Shown here one piece after another: positions 1 to 9,340 of a DNA stretch of 64,000 nucleotides. The translations under genes were made by a program, and so were the position numbers. Positions within the stretch are counted from its first letter, which is position 1, and each line of letters starts with the position of its first letter. Below the pieces are notes generated by a model. The model searched no databases. It was given only the letters and a program-made list of their open reading frames with translations, and had not been told where the DNA came from. Source of the stretch: Lewinella sp. W8 (lineage in GTDB: Bacteria; Bacteroidota; Bacteroidia; Chitinophagales; Saprospiraceae); contig NZ_SNAQ03000009.1 in assembly GCF_004375085.3 (NCBI RefSeq), positions 62,001 through 126,000 of the forward strand, in the 5' to 3' direction.

Positions 1-2983
1 TCCACTTCCAGGGAAGCCAGTCGGCGAGGCTGATCCGGAAACTGATTCGCTCGGACAGCCCGCCCCGTTGTTCCAATAGTAGTCGGGTATCCGGATCACT
101 AACCAGGGGCAGGTAGGCGCCAATTCGGCCGTCCAGTACCGTCACCGAAAGTCCTCCGACCCAGCGAAATTCTCCCCGAGCGGGTTCCGAGCTCGTGGGG
201 CGAAAGCCGTAGGTGCCCGCGTCGAGAAAGACGCCGAAGGGAAAGCGCTCGGGCTGGAAGGGAAGCGTGGCGTCCAGGTTGACGGCCAGGAGGTAGTCGT
301 TACTGCGGCCGAAGGTGAAAGCCGGGGCAATCGGTGCCCGGAAACCTCCCTGCCGGGTTTCCAGCTGCTGGGCGTAGATACCCGTTCCGCCACGGCCCAG
401 GAAAAGGCCGTCGGCGGCGTAATCACTGCTGGCATTATCCACCAGCGACAGGGCCGTATTGGGATAACTTGCCCGCTCCCGGAGGTCATTGTCCAGGAAA
501 TACCCGCCGTAGAATCGCCAGCGAAAGAAGCGTTCGGGCTCGTACTGGTAGCCCCCGCTCCATTCCGTATCCAGGCGGAGGTGAGCAGTCTCCAGCGGGG
601 AATCGCGGCGTGAATCTTCGGTTTTGTACTCCAGGCGGATTGTCCAGCTCCTCGAGTTGATCTCCCGGTCTTTCCTTTGCGCGTAGGCCAGTCGGAAGAA
701 CTGGTTCTCCCGGCGGTCGGTTCCGATCAGGTTGCCGCTGTTTCCGAAGCGGGGGCGGAATCGGGAAAGGTTAATCAACTGGAAGCTCAGCTGCCGGTGA
801 CGCTCCGTGAGGGGATGGTCCCTGAAGGTGAGCTCGGCCCGCAGGGCCGCACGGGTATAGTGATAATTCTCCTCCGCAAAGCTGAAGTCGTGAAATCCCT
901 GGGTTCCCGCCGAGAGCATCAACTGTCGGGCGAAGGGGAAGGGTTCCCGCAGGCGCCACCGCAGTCCGGCAAAGCCCACCAGGGCGTCGCTGGCGAAACT
1001 GTACATGGGCGCCAGGGCCCATTCGAGGCGTTTGGGTTCGAGCGTGCGGTTGTGCAGCCCCGCCCCCAGCATCACCCGATCGGTGGCGTTGTAGCCCAGC
1101 AGCGGGGTGACAAACAACTGTCGTCCGCCGGGGCGCTCCGGGGCGGTGAGCAGGCTCAGTCGGAGCGCATTGTTTCCCTGGCGGTTGTTGTGCAGGTACA
1201 GGTCCAGGGGATTCAGGGCGGCCGGAAGCTCCACCCCGAGAGAAAGGGGGAGGTCCTCGGCCAGGTACTGCTCCTGAGGATCGACCGTGACGGTAGACCC
1301 CGCTCCTTTTTCGGCAAGAATTAGTTGCGCGGTCGCAGGTGCCATGCGGTCCCCGAGTTGCCAGAAACGGGCGGTGGACGGATCGCCCGGCGTCCAGTCT
1401 GCGACGTTCCAGTCGCTGATCTTACGGGTGGCCATCGCGTCGCGGAAGGCCCGGCCCAGGGCCGGGCTCAGGGTACCCTCCAGGGTCCGGAAGAAGTCCT
1501 CGGGGCCCGGGTGACGAAATTTCCAGGTGGCGTAGTAGAAACGCATCGCCTCATCCAGGGCATGCTCCCCGGTGTAGGCCGCGATTTCCTGCAGCGCCAA
1601 AGCCGGTTTGCTGTAGGCGGCAATCCAGTAGTGCATGTCCACGAGGCTGTCGCTGCGGGTATCGGGCGCCAGGTCACGTCCCAGCAACGCCATATAGCGG
1701 TATCCCAGGCGGTGAAAATCGACGGGTTGCCCCAGGAAGTCGAGGTCCCCTTCTTCCTCCGGATAGTATTCCCGGAGGTACCGCCATTCGTAGTAGCTGT
1801 TCAGCCCTTCGTCCATCCAGGGGTGGTCCCGTTCGTTACTCCCCAGAATACCGTAAAACCAGTTGTGCCCCACTTCGTGAGCGAGTACCTGATCCAGATC
1901 TTTTTCCGTATCGTTGAGGCCGATGACCGTAATCATGGGGTACTCCATCCCCCCTCCGGCGCTGAGGGCCGATTGCACCCCGGTCACCTGGGGGTAGGGA
2001 TAGACGCCAATGTGGTCCGAATAAAAGCGGGTGGCGCGCTTCAGATAGGTCAGAGAATTCTTCCAGTAGGCGGCTTCCGTTTCGGTGAAGAACGACCAGA
2101 CGTCCACCGCACCGGCCCTCTCCGTCAGCTGCAGCGTATCGTGGAGCACCTTGAACCGCTTGTCGGCAAACCAGGCAAAGTCGTGTACGTTTTCGGCCGA
2201 ATACCTGATGGTTTTTTGTTCCCTTTCCGAAGCGGGGAAGGCTTCGTAGAGGAAGTAGTCTTCCAGGTCCTGCCGGACCGCCAGGTCCCGGCGGTCGGCG
2301 ACGGCCAGCTCCCGCAGCCACTGGCGCTCCGCTGCCGTTTCCAGCGTGCCCGTGGCCGCCACGCGATAATTTCTCGGTAGCGTAATGGATACGTCAAAGG
2401 AGCCGAATTCACCGTAAAACTCCCCCCGGTCCAGATAGGGCATTGCGTGCCAGCCGTCCCGGTCATACACGGCGGGTTTGGGGTACCACTGCGTCATTTG
2501 GTAGGAAGTTTCCACGTGGCCGAGCCGGGAAAAACTCTCGGGGATTTTGACCCGAAAGGGCGTGGAAAGGGCAATTGAGGTACCCGGCAGCAGGGGTTCG
2601 GGCAGGGCAACCCACACGATGTCTCGGTGGGTTTCGTCCGTGGCGTGCTCCGCCGGCCGGCCATTGGCGGTGAAGGAGAGGCTGTCGAGGTTTCCCCGCG
2701 CGGAGGGCGGGGCGAAGTGGAAGTCAGTGTTGCCCTGTCGCAGCAGTTGGGCGGCCAGGGCCGTTTCGTCGGAGGCGTAGGCCCGCGGCCAGCAGTGGAA
2801 GGCGATTTGCCGCAGGGTGTCCGGAGAATTGTTTTCGTAGGTGAGGTCCAGTTGGGCGTGCAGCAGGTGCCGCTCATCGTCGAGCTCCGCCTGGATGGCG
2901 TACGCAACCTTTTGCTGGAAGTAATCGTCGTTCTGAGCGTAGAGGTTGGCCGTCAGAAACAGGAAAATCAGTAGCGTCCGCAT
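1..2983 (-). CDS. M1 family zinc metallopeptidase, C-terminus beyond window edge
   Basis: The frame is open from an ATG at 2983 to the left edge, giving at least 994 residues without a stop. A signal peptide (MRTLLIFLFLTANLYAQ) points to export. The zinc site is HEVGH starting at residue 369, followed after 18 residues by the second glutamate in MDEGLNSYYE; GGGMEYPM just upstream matches the M1 GAMEN-type substrate loop. M1 enzymes trim N-terminal residues from peptides. About 450 residues follow the catalytic domain, more than a minimal M1 enzyme, and read as beta-rich; their function is unknown. The gene is divergent from the HtrA gene, with a 164-base gap. The family call is firm; the substrate and true C-terminus are unknown. 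Confidence 0.9.
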   Translation of the reverse strand, partial: MRTLLIFLFLTANLYAQNDDYFQQKVAYAIQAELDDERHLLHAQLDLTYENNSPDTLRQIAFHCWPRAYASDETALAAQLLRQGNTDFHFAPPSARGNLDSLSFTANGRPAEHATDETHRDIVWVALPEPLLPGTSIALSTPFRVKIPESFSRLGHVETSYQMTQWYPKPAVYDRDGWHAMPYLDRGEFYGEFGSFDVSITLPRNYRVAATGTLETAAERQWLRELAVADRRDLAVRQDLEDYFLYEAFPASEREQKTIRYSAENVHDFAWFADKRFKVLHDTLQLTERAGAVDVWSFFTETEAAYWKNSLTYLKRATRFYSDHIGVYPYPQVTGVQSALSAGGGMEYPMITVIGLNDTEKDLDQVLAHEVGHNWFYGILGSNERDHPWMDEGLNSYYEWRYLREYYPEEEGDLDFLGQPVDFHRLGYRYMALLGRDLAPDTRSDSLVDMHYWIAAYSKPALALQEIAAYTGEHALDEAMRFYYATWKFRHPGPEDFFRTLEGTLSPALGRAFRDAMATRKISDWNVADWTPGDPSTARFWQLGDRMAPATAQLILAEKGAGSTVTVDPQEQYLAEDLPLSLGVELPAALNPLDLYLHNNRQGNNALRLSLLTAPERPGGRQLFVTPLLGYNATDRVMLGAGLHNRTLEPKRLEWALAPMYSFASDALVGFAGLRWRLREPFPFARQLMLSAGTQGFHDFSFAEENYHYTRAALRAELTFRDHPLTERHRQLSFQLINLSRFRPRFGNSGNLIGTDRRENQFFRLAYAQRKDREINSRSWTIRLEYKTEDSRRDSPLETAHLRLDTEWSGGYQYEPERFFRWRFYGGYFLDNDLRERASYPNTALSLVDNASSDYAADGLFLGRGGTGIYAQQLETRQGGFRAPIAPAFTFGRSNDYLLAVNLDATLPFQPERFPFGVFLDAGTYGFRPTSSEPARGEFRWVGGLSVTVLDGRIGAYLPLVSDPDTRLLLEQRGGLSERISFRISLADWLPWKW

Positions 2984-3147
2984 GGATGGATATTGGGTAG
3001 CTGCGAAGGTAGTTCCCGGAGAGAAGACCCCCGGGCGTTAAATATTGTTAATGAACCTTAAGGAAACCAACCAAAAGGCCGATCAAATGGTCTTACCCCT
3101 GTGTTTTCTATTGAGATTCCCCACTTAAGGAAAATAAAACCAATCAA

Positions 3148-4683
3148 ATGAAAAAATTTCTGTTCATCGTGCTGGCCGCCGTAGTCGGTGGTCTCGCCGC
3201 CCTCGGCGGCGCTCAGTTATTTGGCTGGAACGAGCAGGTTAAATACGTGGAGGTGGCCCCCCAGCCCGCCACGAACTACGCCAACTTTGCGGACCCCGCC
3301 ACCACCGTTAACGTTAATCCCGCCCCCACGGAAGGTTTTTCGGTGGCCGCCGAAAAGGCCGTACCCGCCGTGGTGCACATTAAGGCCAGTAAGCAGGCCT
3401 CCGGTGGACGGGGCAACGGGCTGCCCTTCGGCATGACGCCCGACCAAATTCCCGATGCCTTCCGCGATCTCTTCGGCAATCCCGATAGCGAGGGCCGCAG
3501 CCCCCGCCGGGAAGCGCCCCTGCAGCAGGGGAGCGGCTCTGGTGTGATCATCAGTCCCGACGGCTACATCGCCACCAACAATCACGTGGTAGAGGGCGCC
3601 GAAAACCTGGAAGTAGTCCTGGACGACCAGCGTACCTACGAGGCTGAAGTCATCGGCACGGACCCCACGACGGACATCGCCCTCATCAAAATCAAGGGGG
3701 AGAACCTGCCCACGATCAAGTTTGCCAACAGTGACGAAGTCAAGATCGGTGAATGGGTCGTAGCCGTGGGCAATCCCTTCAGCCTGACGAGTACGGTGAC
3801 GGCCGGTATCGTCTCCGCCAAGGGGCGGAGTATCGACATCGTTCGCCGCAGTGGCGGCGAGCTGGCCATCGAATCCTTCATCCAGACGGATGCCGTGGTC
3901 AACCCCGGCAACAGTGGTGGTGCCCTGGTCAACATCAACGGTGACCTGATCGGCATCAACACCGCCATCAGCAGCCCGACGGGCGTATTCGCGGGCTACA
4001 GCTTCGCGGTGCCCTCGGCCATCGTAAAGAAAGTCGTGGAAGACCTACGCGAATTTGGTGTCGTGCAGCGTGGACTGCTCGGTGCCCGCATCATTGAACT
4101 GAACACGGCCTTTGCCGACGAGCAGGGCATCGACCGCGACAACGGCGTCTACATCAGTGAGGTAACCCCCAACAGTGCCGCGGAAGAAGCCGGACTACAG
4201 ACGGGCGACGTCATCCTGGGGGTCGACGGGGTTACGACCCTGCGCAACAGTGAACTGCTGGAGCAACTCGGTCGCCGCCGTCCGGGTGATCAGGTGACCC
4301 TGACCTACGAGCGGGCCGGCAAGGAACGCACCGCCGTGGCCACGCTGAAAAATGAAGACGGCACCACGGACGTAGTTCGCCCCAAGGCTCCGGAAGAGGA
4401 AGTCATGGAACTGGGCGCTGAATTCGTTAACCTGGATGAAGATACCGCCGAAGAAATCGGCGTGGTTGGCGGCGTAACCGTAGCCGACATCAACGAGGGC
4501 ATCATCTCCGAGCAGACCAAAGTCCGCCCCGGATTCGTGATCACCAAGGTGGATGGCCGCAACGTAAAGGACGTTGAAGACTTCCAGAAGACCATCAAAA
4601 ACCGCCGTGGGGCGATCCGCCTCGAGGGCGTTTACCCCGACGATCCCGATCGCACGGTCAGCTACGCCATCGTAAAACAGTAA
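3148..4683 (+). CDS. HtrA/Do family periplasmic serine protease
   Basis: This 511-residue protein begins with a hydrophobic export segment or membrane anchor (residues 1-25). The trypsin-like domain carries the triad His146 (NNHVVEG), Asp176 (TTDIAL) and Ser256 (GNSGGA). Two PDZ domains follow, one around residues 310-400 and a weaker one around 425-505. This matches DegP/DegQ-type envelope quality-control proteases, which degrade or chaperone misfolded periplasmic proteins. It is monocistronic: a divergent gene lies upstream and a strong intrinsic terminator sits 37 bases downstream. I see no regulatory site that would tie it to envelope stress. Confidence 0.93.
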   Translation: MKKFLFIVLAAVVGGLAALGGAQLFGWNEQVKYVEVAPQPATNYANFADPATTVNVNPAPTEGFSVAAEKAVPAVVHIKASKQASGGRGNGLPFGMTPDQIPDAFRDLFGNPDSEGRSPRREAPLQQGSGSGVIISPDGYIATNNHVVEGAENLEVVLDDQRTYEAEVIGTDPTTDIALIKIKGENLPTIKFANSDEVKIGEWVVAVGNPFSLTSTVTAGIVSAKGRSIDIVRRSGGELAIESFIQTDAVVNPGNSGGALVNINGDLIGINTAISSPTGVFAGYSFAVPSAIVKKVVEDLREFGVVQRGLLGARIIELNTAFADEQGIDRDNGVYISEVTPNSAAEEAGLQTGDVILGVDGVTTLRNSELLEQLGRRRPGDQVTLTYERAGKERTAVATLKNEDGTTDVVRPKAPEEEVMELGAEFVNLDEDTAEEIGVVGGVTVADINEGIISEQTKVRPGFVITKVDGRNVKDVEDFQKTIKNRRGAIRLEGVYPDDPDRTVSYAIVKQ

Positions 4684-4720
4684 ATCCCGCGAGGATACTA
4701 AAGATCTCAAATGGTTTGTT

Positions 4721-4756
4721 GCGCCCCGTTCCGTCCCGGAACGGGGCGCTTTTTTT
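4721..4756 (+). terminator. Intrinsic terminator after the HtrA gene
   Basis: A perfect 12-bp stem (GCGCCCCGTTCC / GGAACGGGGCGC) with a 5-base loop is followed by seven T residues. Confidence 0.92.
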
Positions 4757-5003
4757 GCCTGCTTCAGGGATAAACGCGGCATCCTGCGCTCCGTCGCCAA
4801 TCCAAAAAAAATGGAGCATGACTCAAGCCCCCTTACTCAGCAGGAAAGGTCAATTACTTCCAATCACGTAAACGTATTGTTTCAGCCCATGTGGGGCCTT
4901 TAGAAAGATCTTTTTGCTGCTAGCCGGGTGTTTCCGTCGTTAAATGACATATTTCATCCCGACCCCACGCATCCATTTGGCCCAATTTCCCGTACTTAGT
5001 AGT

Positions 5004-5468
5004 ATGCGATCAAACGCCGCTTTTTTACTGACCTGCCTGGGTATGATGACCCTGTTTTCCGTCTTACCACCGGAGAAAGAAGGTCGTGTTGCGGCTACTG
5101 GAGCTCTGGCCCTGGCCGTCACCAACGTACAACAGGCCAGCGGGACCATCTGGGTGGGCGTCTACGAATCCAGCGAAGACTTTCTGAACCGCGACAAGGC
5201 CCGCCTGGTGGCCTGCCGCGTCAACGCTACGGGAAGCGTAACCATGGACATCGACGGACTTGTGGAGGGTAAGGAATACGCTCTGGGCCTTTTTCACGAC
5301 CTGAACGACAACGGTGAACTGGACACCAACTGGCTTGGCCTTCCCGCCGAACCCTGGGCCTTCAGCGGTCAACTGCGCAGTAAGTTGCGCCTGCCCCGCT
5401 TCGGGGAAGTCAGCTTCGTCTACCGCCGGGATAACCGGCACCAATTGCTGCGGTTGCGCAAGTGGTAA
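5004..5468 (+). CDS. DUF2141 family exported protein
   Basis: The ATG at 5004 is chosen over an in-frame ATG at 4944 because it starts directly with a signal-peptide-like stretch (MRSNAAFLLTCLGMMTLF). The 154-residue product contains the DUF2141 pattern: a strand with VGVYESSEDF, then LGLFHDLNDNGELDTNWLGLP, then EPWAFS. Members of this family are small exported beta-sandwich proteins of unknown role, often found in Bacteroidota envelopes. A pentapeptide-repeat gene starts 15 bases downstream on the same strand, so the two are probably co-transcribed. The family assignment is good; the function is unknown. Confidence 0.8.
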   Translation: MRSNAAFLLTCLGMMTLFSVLPPEKEGRVAATGALALAVTNVQQASGTIWVGVYESSEDFLNRDKARLVACRVNATGSVTMDIDGLVEGKEYALGLFHDLNDNGELDTNWLGLPAEPWAFSGQLRSKLRLPRFGEVSFVYRRDNRHQLLRLRKW

Positions 5469-5483
5469 GTGGTATCTTGCCGC

Positions 5484-6056
5484 ATGTCCCAGCCGTTCAT
5501 CGCCGACCAGACCTTCCACCAACAAGACTACACCGAACGGGCCCTCCCGCCCGGCAAATACGATAATTGCCGGTTCACCCACTGCCGCTTCGGAAATGCG
5601 ACGCTGGACGGACGGGAATTCTCCGACTGCACCTTCGACAACTGTGACCTCACCGGGGCAACCGTCGGGGGCACCGCCTTCAAAACCGTGCACTTTCAGG
5701 ATTGCAAATTACTGGCCCTGCGGTTTGAGGATTGTCGTGATTTTCTTTTTGCCATCCACGGCAGGGGCTCCACCTTTGACTACAGTAGCTTTGTGGGCCT
5801 CGACCTACGGCAATCGAGTTTCAGCCAGTGCATCTTCCGGGAAGTCGACTTCACGGAGGCCAATCTGCGCAAGTTATCGCTGGAGGAATGCGACCTGACC
5901 CGCGCTACCTTTCAGGATACCGATCTGCGGGATACCGACCTGTCTTCCGCCCGTGGCTTCGACATTGATCCGCGGCAAAACCGGATTCGCGGGGCCGTTT
6001 TCTCCTCCGACGGGCTATCCGGCCTGCTACAATCCTTTGGCATCGTCATTCGCTAG
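5484..6056 (+). CDS. Pentapeptide-repeat protein
   Basis: The product is 190 residues from ATG 5484; an in-frame GTG at 5469 is less likely. Nearly the whole chain follows A(D/N)LXX-like spacing, for example NCRFTHCRFGNATLDG, DCTFDNCDLTGA and ADLR-like runs such as TDLRDTDLSSA, and it should fold as a right-handed quadrilateral beta-helix. Length and layout resemble the Qnr/McbG group of soluble pentapeptide proteins, some of which mimic DNA and protect gyrase. Whether this one does so cannot be seen from sequence. It lacks a signal peptide, so it is probably cytoplasmic. It follows the DUF2141 gene by 15 bases. Confidence 0.85.
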   Translation: MSQPFIADQTFHQQDYTERALPPGKYDNCRFTHCRFGNATLDGREFSDCTFDNCDLTGATVGGTAFKTVHFQDCKLLALRFEDCRDFLFAIHGRGSTFDYSSFVGLDLRQSSFSQCIFREVDFTEANLRKLSLEECDLTRATFQDTDLRDTDLSSARGFDIDPRQNRIRGAVFSSDGLSGLLQSFGIVIR

Positions 6057-6077
6057 GACGAAAAAAAATTACCCGCT

Positions 6078-6094
6078 AATGAACGCTGTTCATT
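6078..6094. promoter_or_regulatory. Candidate TetR operator upstream of the efflux repressor gene
   Basis: A perfect inverted repeat AATGAAC-GCT-GTTCATT lies 23 bases before the TetR start. Its core TGAACNCTGTTCA recurs at 6783-6795 in front of the pump genes. A further half site, GTTCA, sits at 6106-6110. Confidence 0.7.
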
Positions 6095-6116
6095 TTTATA
6101 GCGTTGTTCAGGGCAA

Positions 6117-6764
6117 ATGGGTATACAAGAAAGAAAAGAACGGGAAAAAGAGGCCCTCCGCCGTCGCATCATTGAAGCGGCAACGGGACTCTTTCGCGAA
6201 GAGACTTACGCCAACGTCAGTATGCGTAAGATCGCCGCGCGGATTGAGTACAGCGTTGGCACGCTATACCTCTATTACCGCGATAAAGACGAGCTCTTTC
6301 TTGCCGTGCAGGAGGCCGCCTTCGAACGGGCCTTCGACTTTATTCAGCGCTTACCCAATGCCGAAGACCCTCTGGAACGCCTGCGGGGACTTGGGGAGCG
6401 GTACATTCAATTCGGACTAGAAAACCCGGATCTGTACCGACTGATGTTCATGATGGAACACCCCATGCAGGCGCTGGAAGAAAGCGATGGCTGGCGAGCC
6501 GGCATCAAGCTGCATTCTCTACTTTCTTCCCTGGTGGAAGAATGTATGCAGAAGGGGCGTTTGCCCCAAAAGGACCCGCTGAAGATGAGTTTTATGTTGT
6601 GGTCCATGGTACACGGAATGGTTTCCCTGAAGATCACCTGTCGGCTGGACATCTATAACGGTACGCATTTACCCGGTTGTGAGAACCTGAATCTTGACGT
6701 TGACGACATGATTCAGGGCACCAACAACATGGTGATGGCCCTACTGAATGACCTTGCAGAATAA
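6117..6764 (+). CDS. TetR/AcrR family transcriptional repressor of the adjacent RND pump
   Basis: The 215-residue protein has a TetR N-terminal helix-turn-helix: RRRIIEAATGLFREETYANVSMRKIAARIEYSVGTLYLYYRDKDEL spans residues ~16-60. The larger C-terminal part is the variable ligand-binding region. Genes for an outer-membrane channel, a membrane fusion protein and an RND transporter follow on the same strand, the usual arrangement for a local drug-responsive repressor. Matching palindromes upstream of this gene and upstream of the channel gene suggest that it represses both itself and the pump until a ligand binds. The ligand is unknown. Confidence 0.9.
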   Translation: MGIQERKEREKEALRRRIIEAATGLFREETYANVSMRKIAARIEYSVGTLYLYYRDKDELFLAVQEAAFERAFDFIQRLPNAEDPLERLRGLGERYIQFGLENPDLYRLMFMMEHPMQALEESDGWRAGIKLHSLLSSLVEECMQKGRLPQKDPLKMSFMLWSMVHGMVSLKITCRLDIYNGTHLPGCENLNLDVDDMIQGTNNMVMALLNDLAE

Positions 6765-6782
6765 AAAATTTTGGCACAATGC

Positions 6783-6795
6783 TGAACACTGTTCA
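6783..6795. promoter_or_regulatory. Second TetR operator, in front of the pump genes
   Basis: TGAAC-ACT-GTTCA differs at one core base from the palindrome at 6078-6094. It overlaps the upstream candidate ATG (6779) of the channel gene, which argues that translation really begins at ATG 6800. Confidence 0.68.
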
Positions 6796-6799
6796 TAAA

Positions 6800-8146
6800 A
6801 TGATTGCCGTCCATTTGCTGGCGATTTTACCGCTGTTGCTCTTTGGACAATCGCCCCAAATCGACGGTTACGTCGAGCGGGCCCTCGCCGAAAACCCCAC
6901 CCTGCTGGCCCAACGGCTGGTGGAAAATGAACGGGCACTGGCCATCGAACTGGCCGCGGCCAACAAACGGGCTACGGTCGACCTCAAATCGGACTACCTG
7001 ATTTCGTTCGGGGGCCGCCGCATTAACTTCCCGGTGGGCGATCTCTTCAACCCTACGTACGCCACGCTGAACCAGCTGACCGGGGAGGAACGCTTCCCGA
7101 CCAACCTGGAAAACGTCGACGAGCAGCTTACCCCCAGCAACTTTCACGACACCCGTCTGGAGGCACGCCTGCCGCTGCTGCAGCCGCTGATTGGCCGGGA
7201 AATTGCCCTGCGGGAAGCCCAGCTGCTGGAAGCCGGCAGCGCCACTAAAGTGCTCGAAAATCAGCTACGACTGCAGGTCAAGGACTTATACTTTGCCCAC
7301 CTCCAGGCCAGAGAGGGTCAGCGCATTATTGACAGTTCCCGCGAAGCCCTGAATGAGCTGCTGCGGGTCAACCGGGTGCTGGTGAGCAACGATAAGGCCA
7401 CCCCGGAAATCGTCTCGCGTACCGAAGCCGAAATTGCCCAGCTCGACGGGCAACGGGCCACCTACGAACAAAGTGCGGCGGTAACCGCCGCGGCCCTCAA
7501 CCGCCTGCTCAACCTCCCCGCCGAAACACCGCTGCAGGACGAGTTTGCCGCTACGGAAATTGACACCAGTTTGCTGCTGCTCGAATACGCATCCCTCAGT
7601 GAGCTGGCCCGGCGGCAGCGGCCCGAGCTCGCCCAACTCCTGGCCGGACAGGAAAGCCTCGTTCGCCTGGAGGACCTCCAGGATGCTGAACGCCGCCCCA
7701 CGCTGGGCGCCTTCGCCCAGGCCGGGGCCCAGGGCTTCCTCGACGGAGACTTTGGTGATCAGCCCTACTTCACCGTCGGACTGGGCTTCACCTGGAACCT
7801 CCACGACGGCGGAAAACGCAACCTCCGCAAGCAGCAAACCCGGATCCAGCGGCAACAGCTGGCCCTCCGCCAGCAAGACACGGAACGCGCCATCGACCTG
7901 GAAACCTGGCGGGCCTGGCAACGGATTCAGAGCGAACGCCTTCAGCTGCGGGCCGCCCGCAGCGGATCCCGCGCCGCCGAGGCCACCTACCAGATCATTG
8001 ATCAGCGTTACCGCAACCAGCGGGCCATCCTGATCGAGCTCCTGGACGCCCGCCAGCAGTGGACCACCGCGCGGCTGCGAGAAAACCTGGCACTCTTCCG
8101 CTTGCTCCAGGCCTACGCCGCCCTCGAAGCCGCAACGGCTTCCTGA
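6800..8146 (+). CDS. TolC-like outer-membrane efflux channel
   Basis: The 448-residue product from ATG 6800 starts with a signal peptide (MIAVHLLAILPLLLFGQS). It shows the two-fold helical pattern of the outer membrane efflux protein family, with long heptad-like helices (for example ALREAQLLEAGSATKVLENQ and a similar C-terminal run around TEARLRENLALF). It would form the trimeric exit duct for the RND pump encoded downstream. ATG 6779 is in frame but lies inside the operator palindrome, so I prefer 6800. The next gene starts 34 bases downstream. Confidence 0.88.
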   Translation: MIAVHLLAILPLLLFGQSPQIDGYVERALAENPTLLAQRLVENERALAIELAAANKRATVDLKSDYLISFGGRRINFPVGDLFNPTYATLNQLTGEERFPTNLENVDEQLTPSNFHDTRLEARLPLLQPLIGREIALREAQLLEAGSATKVLENQLRLQVKDLYFAHLQAREGQRIIDSSREALNELLRVNRVLVSNDKATPEIVSRTEAEIAQLDGQRATYEQSAAVTAAALNRLLNLPAETPLQDEFAATEIDTSLLLLEYASLSELARRQRPELAQLLAGQESLVRLEDLQDAERRPTLGAFAQAGAQGFLDGDFGDQPYFTVGLGFTWNLHDGGKRNLRKQQTRIQRQQLALRQQDTERAIDLETWRAWQRIQSERLQLRAARSGSRAAEATYQIIDQRYRNQRAILIELLDARQQWTTARLRENLALFRLLQAYAALEAATAS

Positions 8147-8180
8147 TCTCCTCCTTCCCATCGCCCAAAATTTATTCTTC

Positions 8181-9284
8181 GTGAAAACGCCATCCTCACT
8201 CCCCTATCTTTCCCTCAGCGTATTTGGCCTCCTGCTGTTCCTCTCGGGATGCAAAACGGATTATCCCGGGCAGGAACCCGAAGTGGCCGATCCCAATGCC
8301 CCCATTCCCGTACGGATGACGACCATCGCGCCTTCTTCCGCCCCCATCCCGATTGAAGTAGGCGGCACCATCGGTGCTCGGGAGGAAGCTCGCCTTTCCT
8401 TTAAAATTGGCGGCATCGTCAATCGGATCAACGTCGGGGAAGGCGACTACGTCCGGCGGGGCACCACCCTGGCGAGTCTCAAGACCACCGAAATCGACGC
8501 CCAGGTACGAAAAGCGGAGCGCGCCGTTGATAAATACCAACGCGACCTGGAGCGCACCAAAAACCTCTACGCCGAAAAAGCCGCGACCCTGGAGAACGTG
8601 CAGGATCTGGAGACGGCACTTTCCGTCGCCACCTCCGACCTGGAAATTGCTCGCTTCAACCAGCAGTACGCCCGAATCGTAGCCCCGGTCAGTGGCCGGA
8701 TCGTGAAGCAATTTGCCGAACGCGGCGAGTTGGTCGGACCAGGCAATCCCGTATTCTTCCTGATCGGGGAGGGGCAGCGCAGCTACGTCCTGCGGGTCGG
8801 GGTAGCGGACCGCAACGTCCTCCACCTGGCCGAAGGGGATCGGGCGGAGGTTCGCCTGGACGCCTATCCGGAAGCCCCGATTGCCGCAACGGTAACCGAA
8901 ATTGCGGCGGCGGCGGACCCCAGAACCGGCACCTTTGAAGTGGAACTTACCCTGGATGCACAGGGAAAAACCCTGCGCAACGGCTTCATCGGCCGGGCGA
9001 GCATCTTCCCCTCCCGCCAGCCGGCACACTACCGGCTGCCCCTGGATGCGCTGGTGGAAGGAAACGGTCAGAAAGTCAGGATTTTTTATCCGGACGAGAA
9101 CGGCCAGGCCGCCAGCAAAGAAGTCCGGGTGACTTCCCTACTCGATCAATCGTTCGTCGTTCCGGCCAGTGAGCTGGCCGGCATTACCCAAGTCATTACC
9201 AGCGGTGCGGCCTACCTCCAGGAGGGCAACGCGCTGAGCATTACCACCACAGAGACCAACGAGACCCAGGCGGCCATCCAGTAG
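8181..9284 (+). CDS. HlyD/AcrA-type membrane fusion lipoprotein of the RND pump
   Basis: Translation starts at GTG 8181 and gives 367 residues. The N-terminus is a lipoprotein signal with lipobox LSGC, so the protein is probably anchored by lipid on the periplasmic side. Next come a barrel-sandwich (lipoyl-like) half around residues 60-95 (REEARLSFKIGG.VNRINVGEGDYVRRG), a short coiled-coil hairpin around 105-155, and the returning half APVSGRIVKQFAERGELVGPGN. The C-terminal beta domains match RND periplasmic adaptors. It links the inner-membrane transporter to the TolC-like channel. A GC-rich hairpin (GCAGGCC AGG GGCCTGC) lies between it and the transporter gene. Confidence 0.9.
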   Translation: MKTPSSLPYLSLSVFGLLLFLSGCKTDYPGQEPEVADPNAPIPVRMTTIAPSSAPIPIEVGGTIGAREEARLSFKIGGIVNRINVGEGDYVRRGTTLASLKTTEIDAQVRKAERAVDKYQRDLERTKNLYAEKAATLENVQDLETALSVATSDLEIARFNQQYARIVAPVSGRIVKQFAERGELVGPGNPVFFLIGEGQRSYVLRVGVADRNVLHLAEGDRAEVRLDAYPEAPIAATVTEIAAAADPRTGTFEVELTLDAQGKTLRNGFIGRASIFPSRQPAHYRLPLDALVEGNGQKVRIFYPDENGQAASKEVRVTSLLDQSFVVPASELAGITQVITSGAAYLQEGNALSITTTETNETQAAIQ

Positions 9285-9340
9285 CTCCCCCATTACCCCG
9301 CTCCGCTTCCGCAGGCCAGGGGCCTGCCCCATCAATTTAA

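Noticed and set aside
1325-2380. Plus-strand 351-codon open frame
   Set aside because: It is antisense to the M1 peptidase, whose frame contains the full zinc motif; the plus-strand translation shows no motif.
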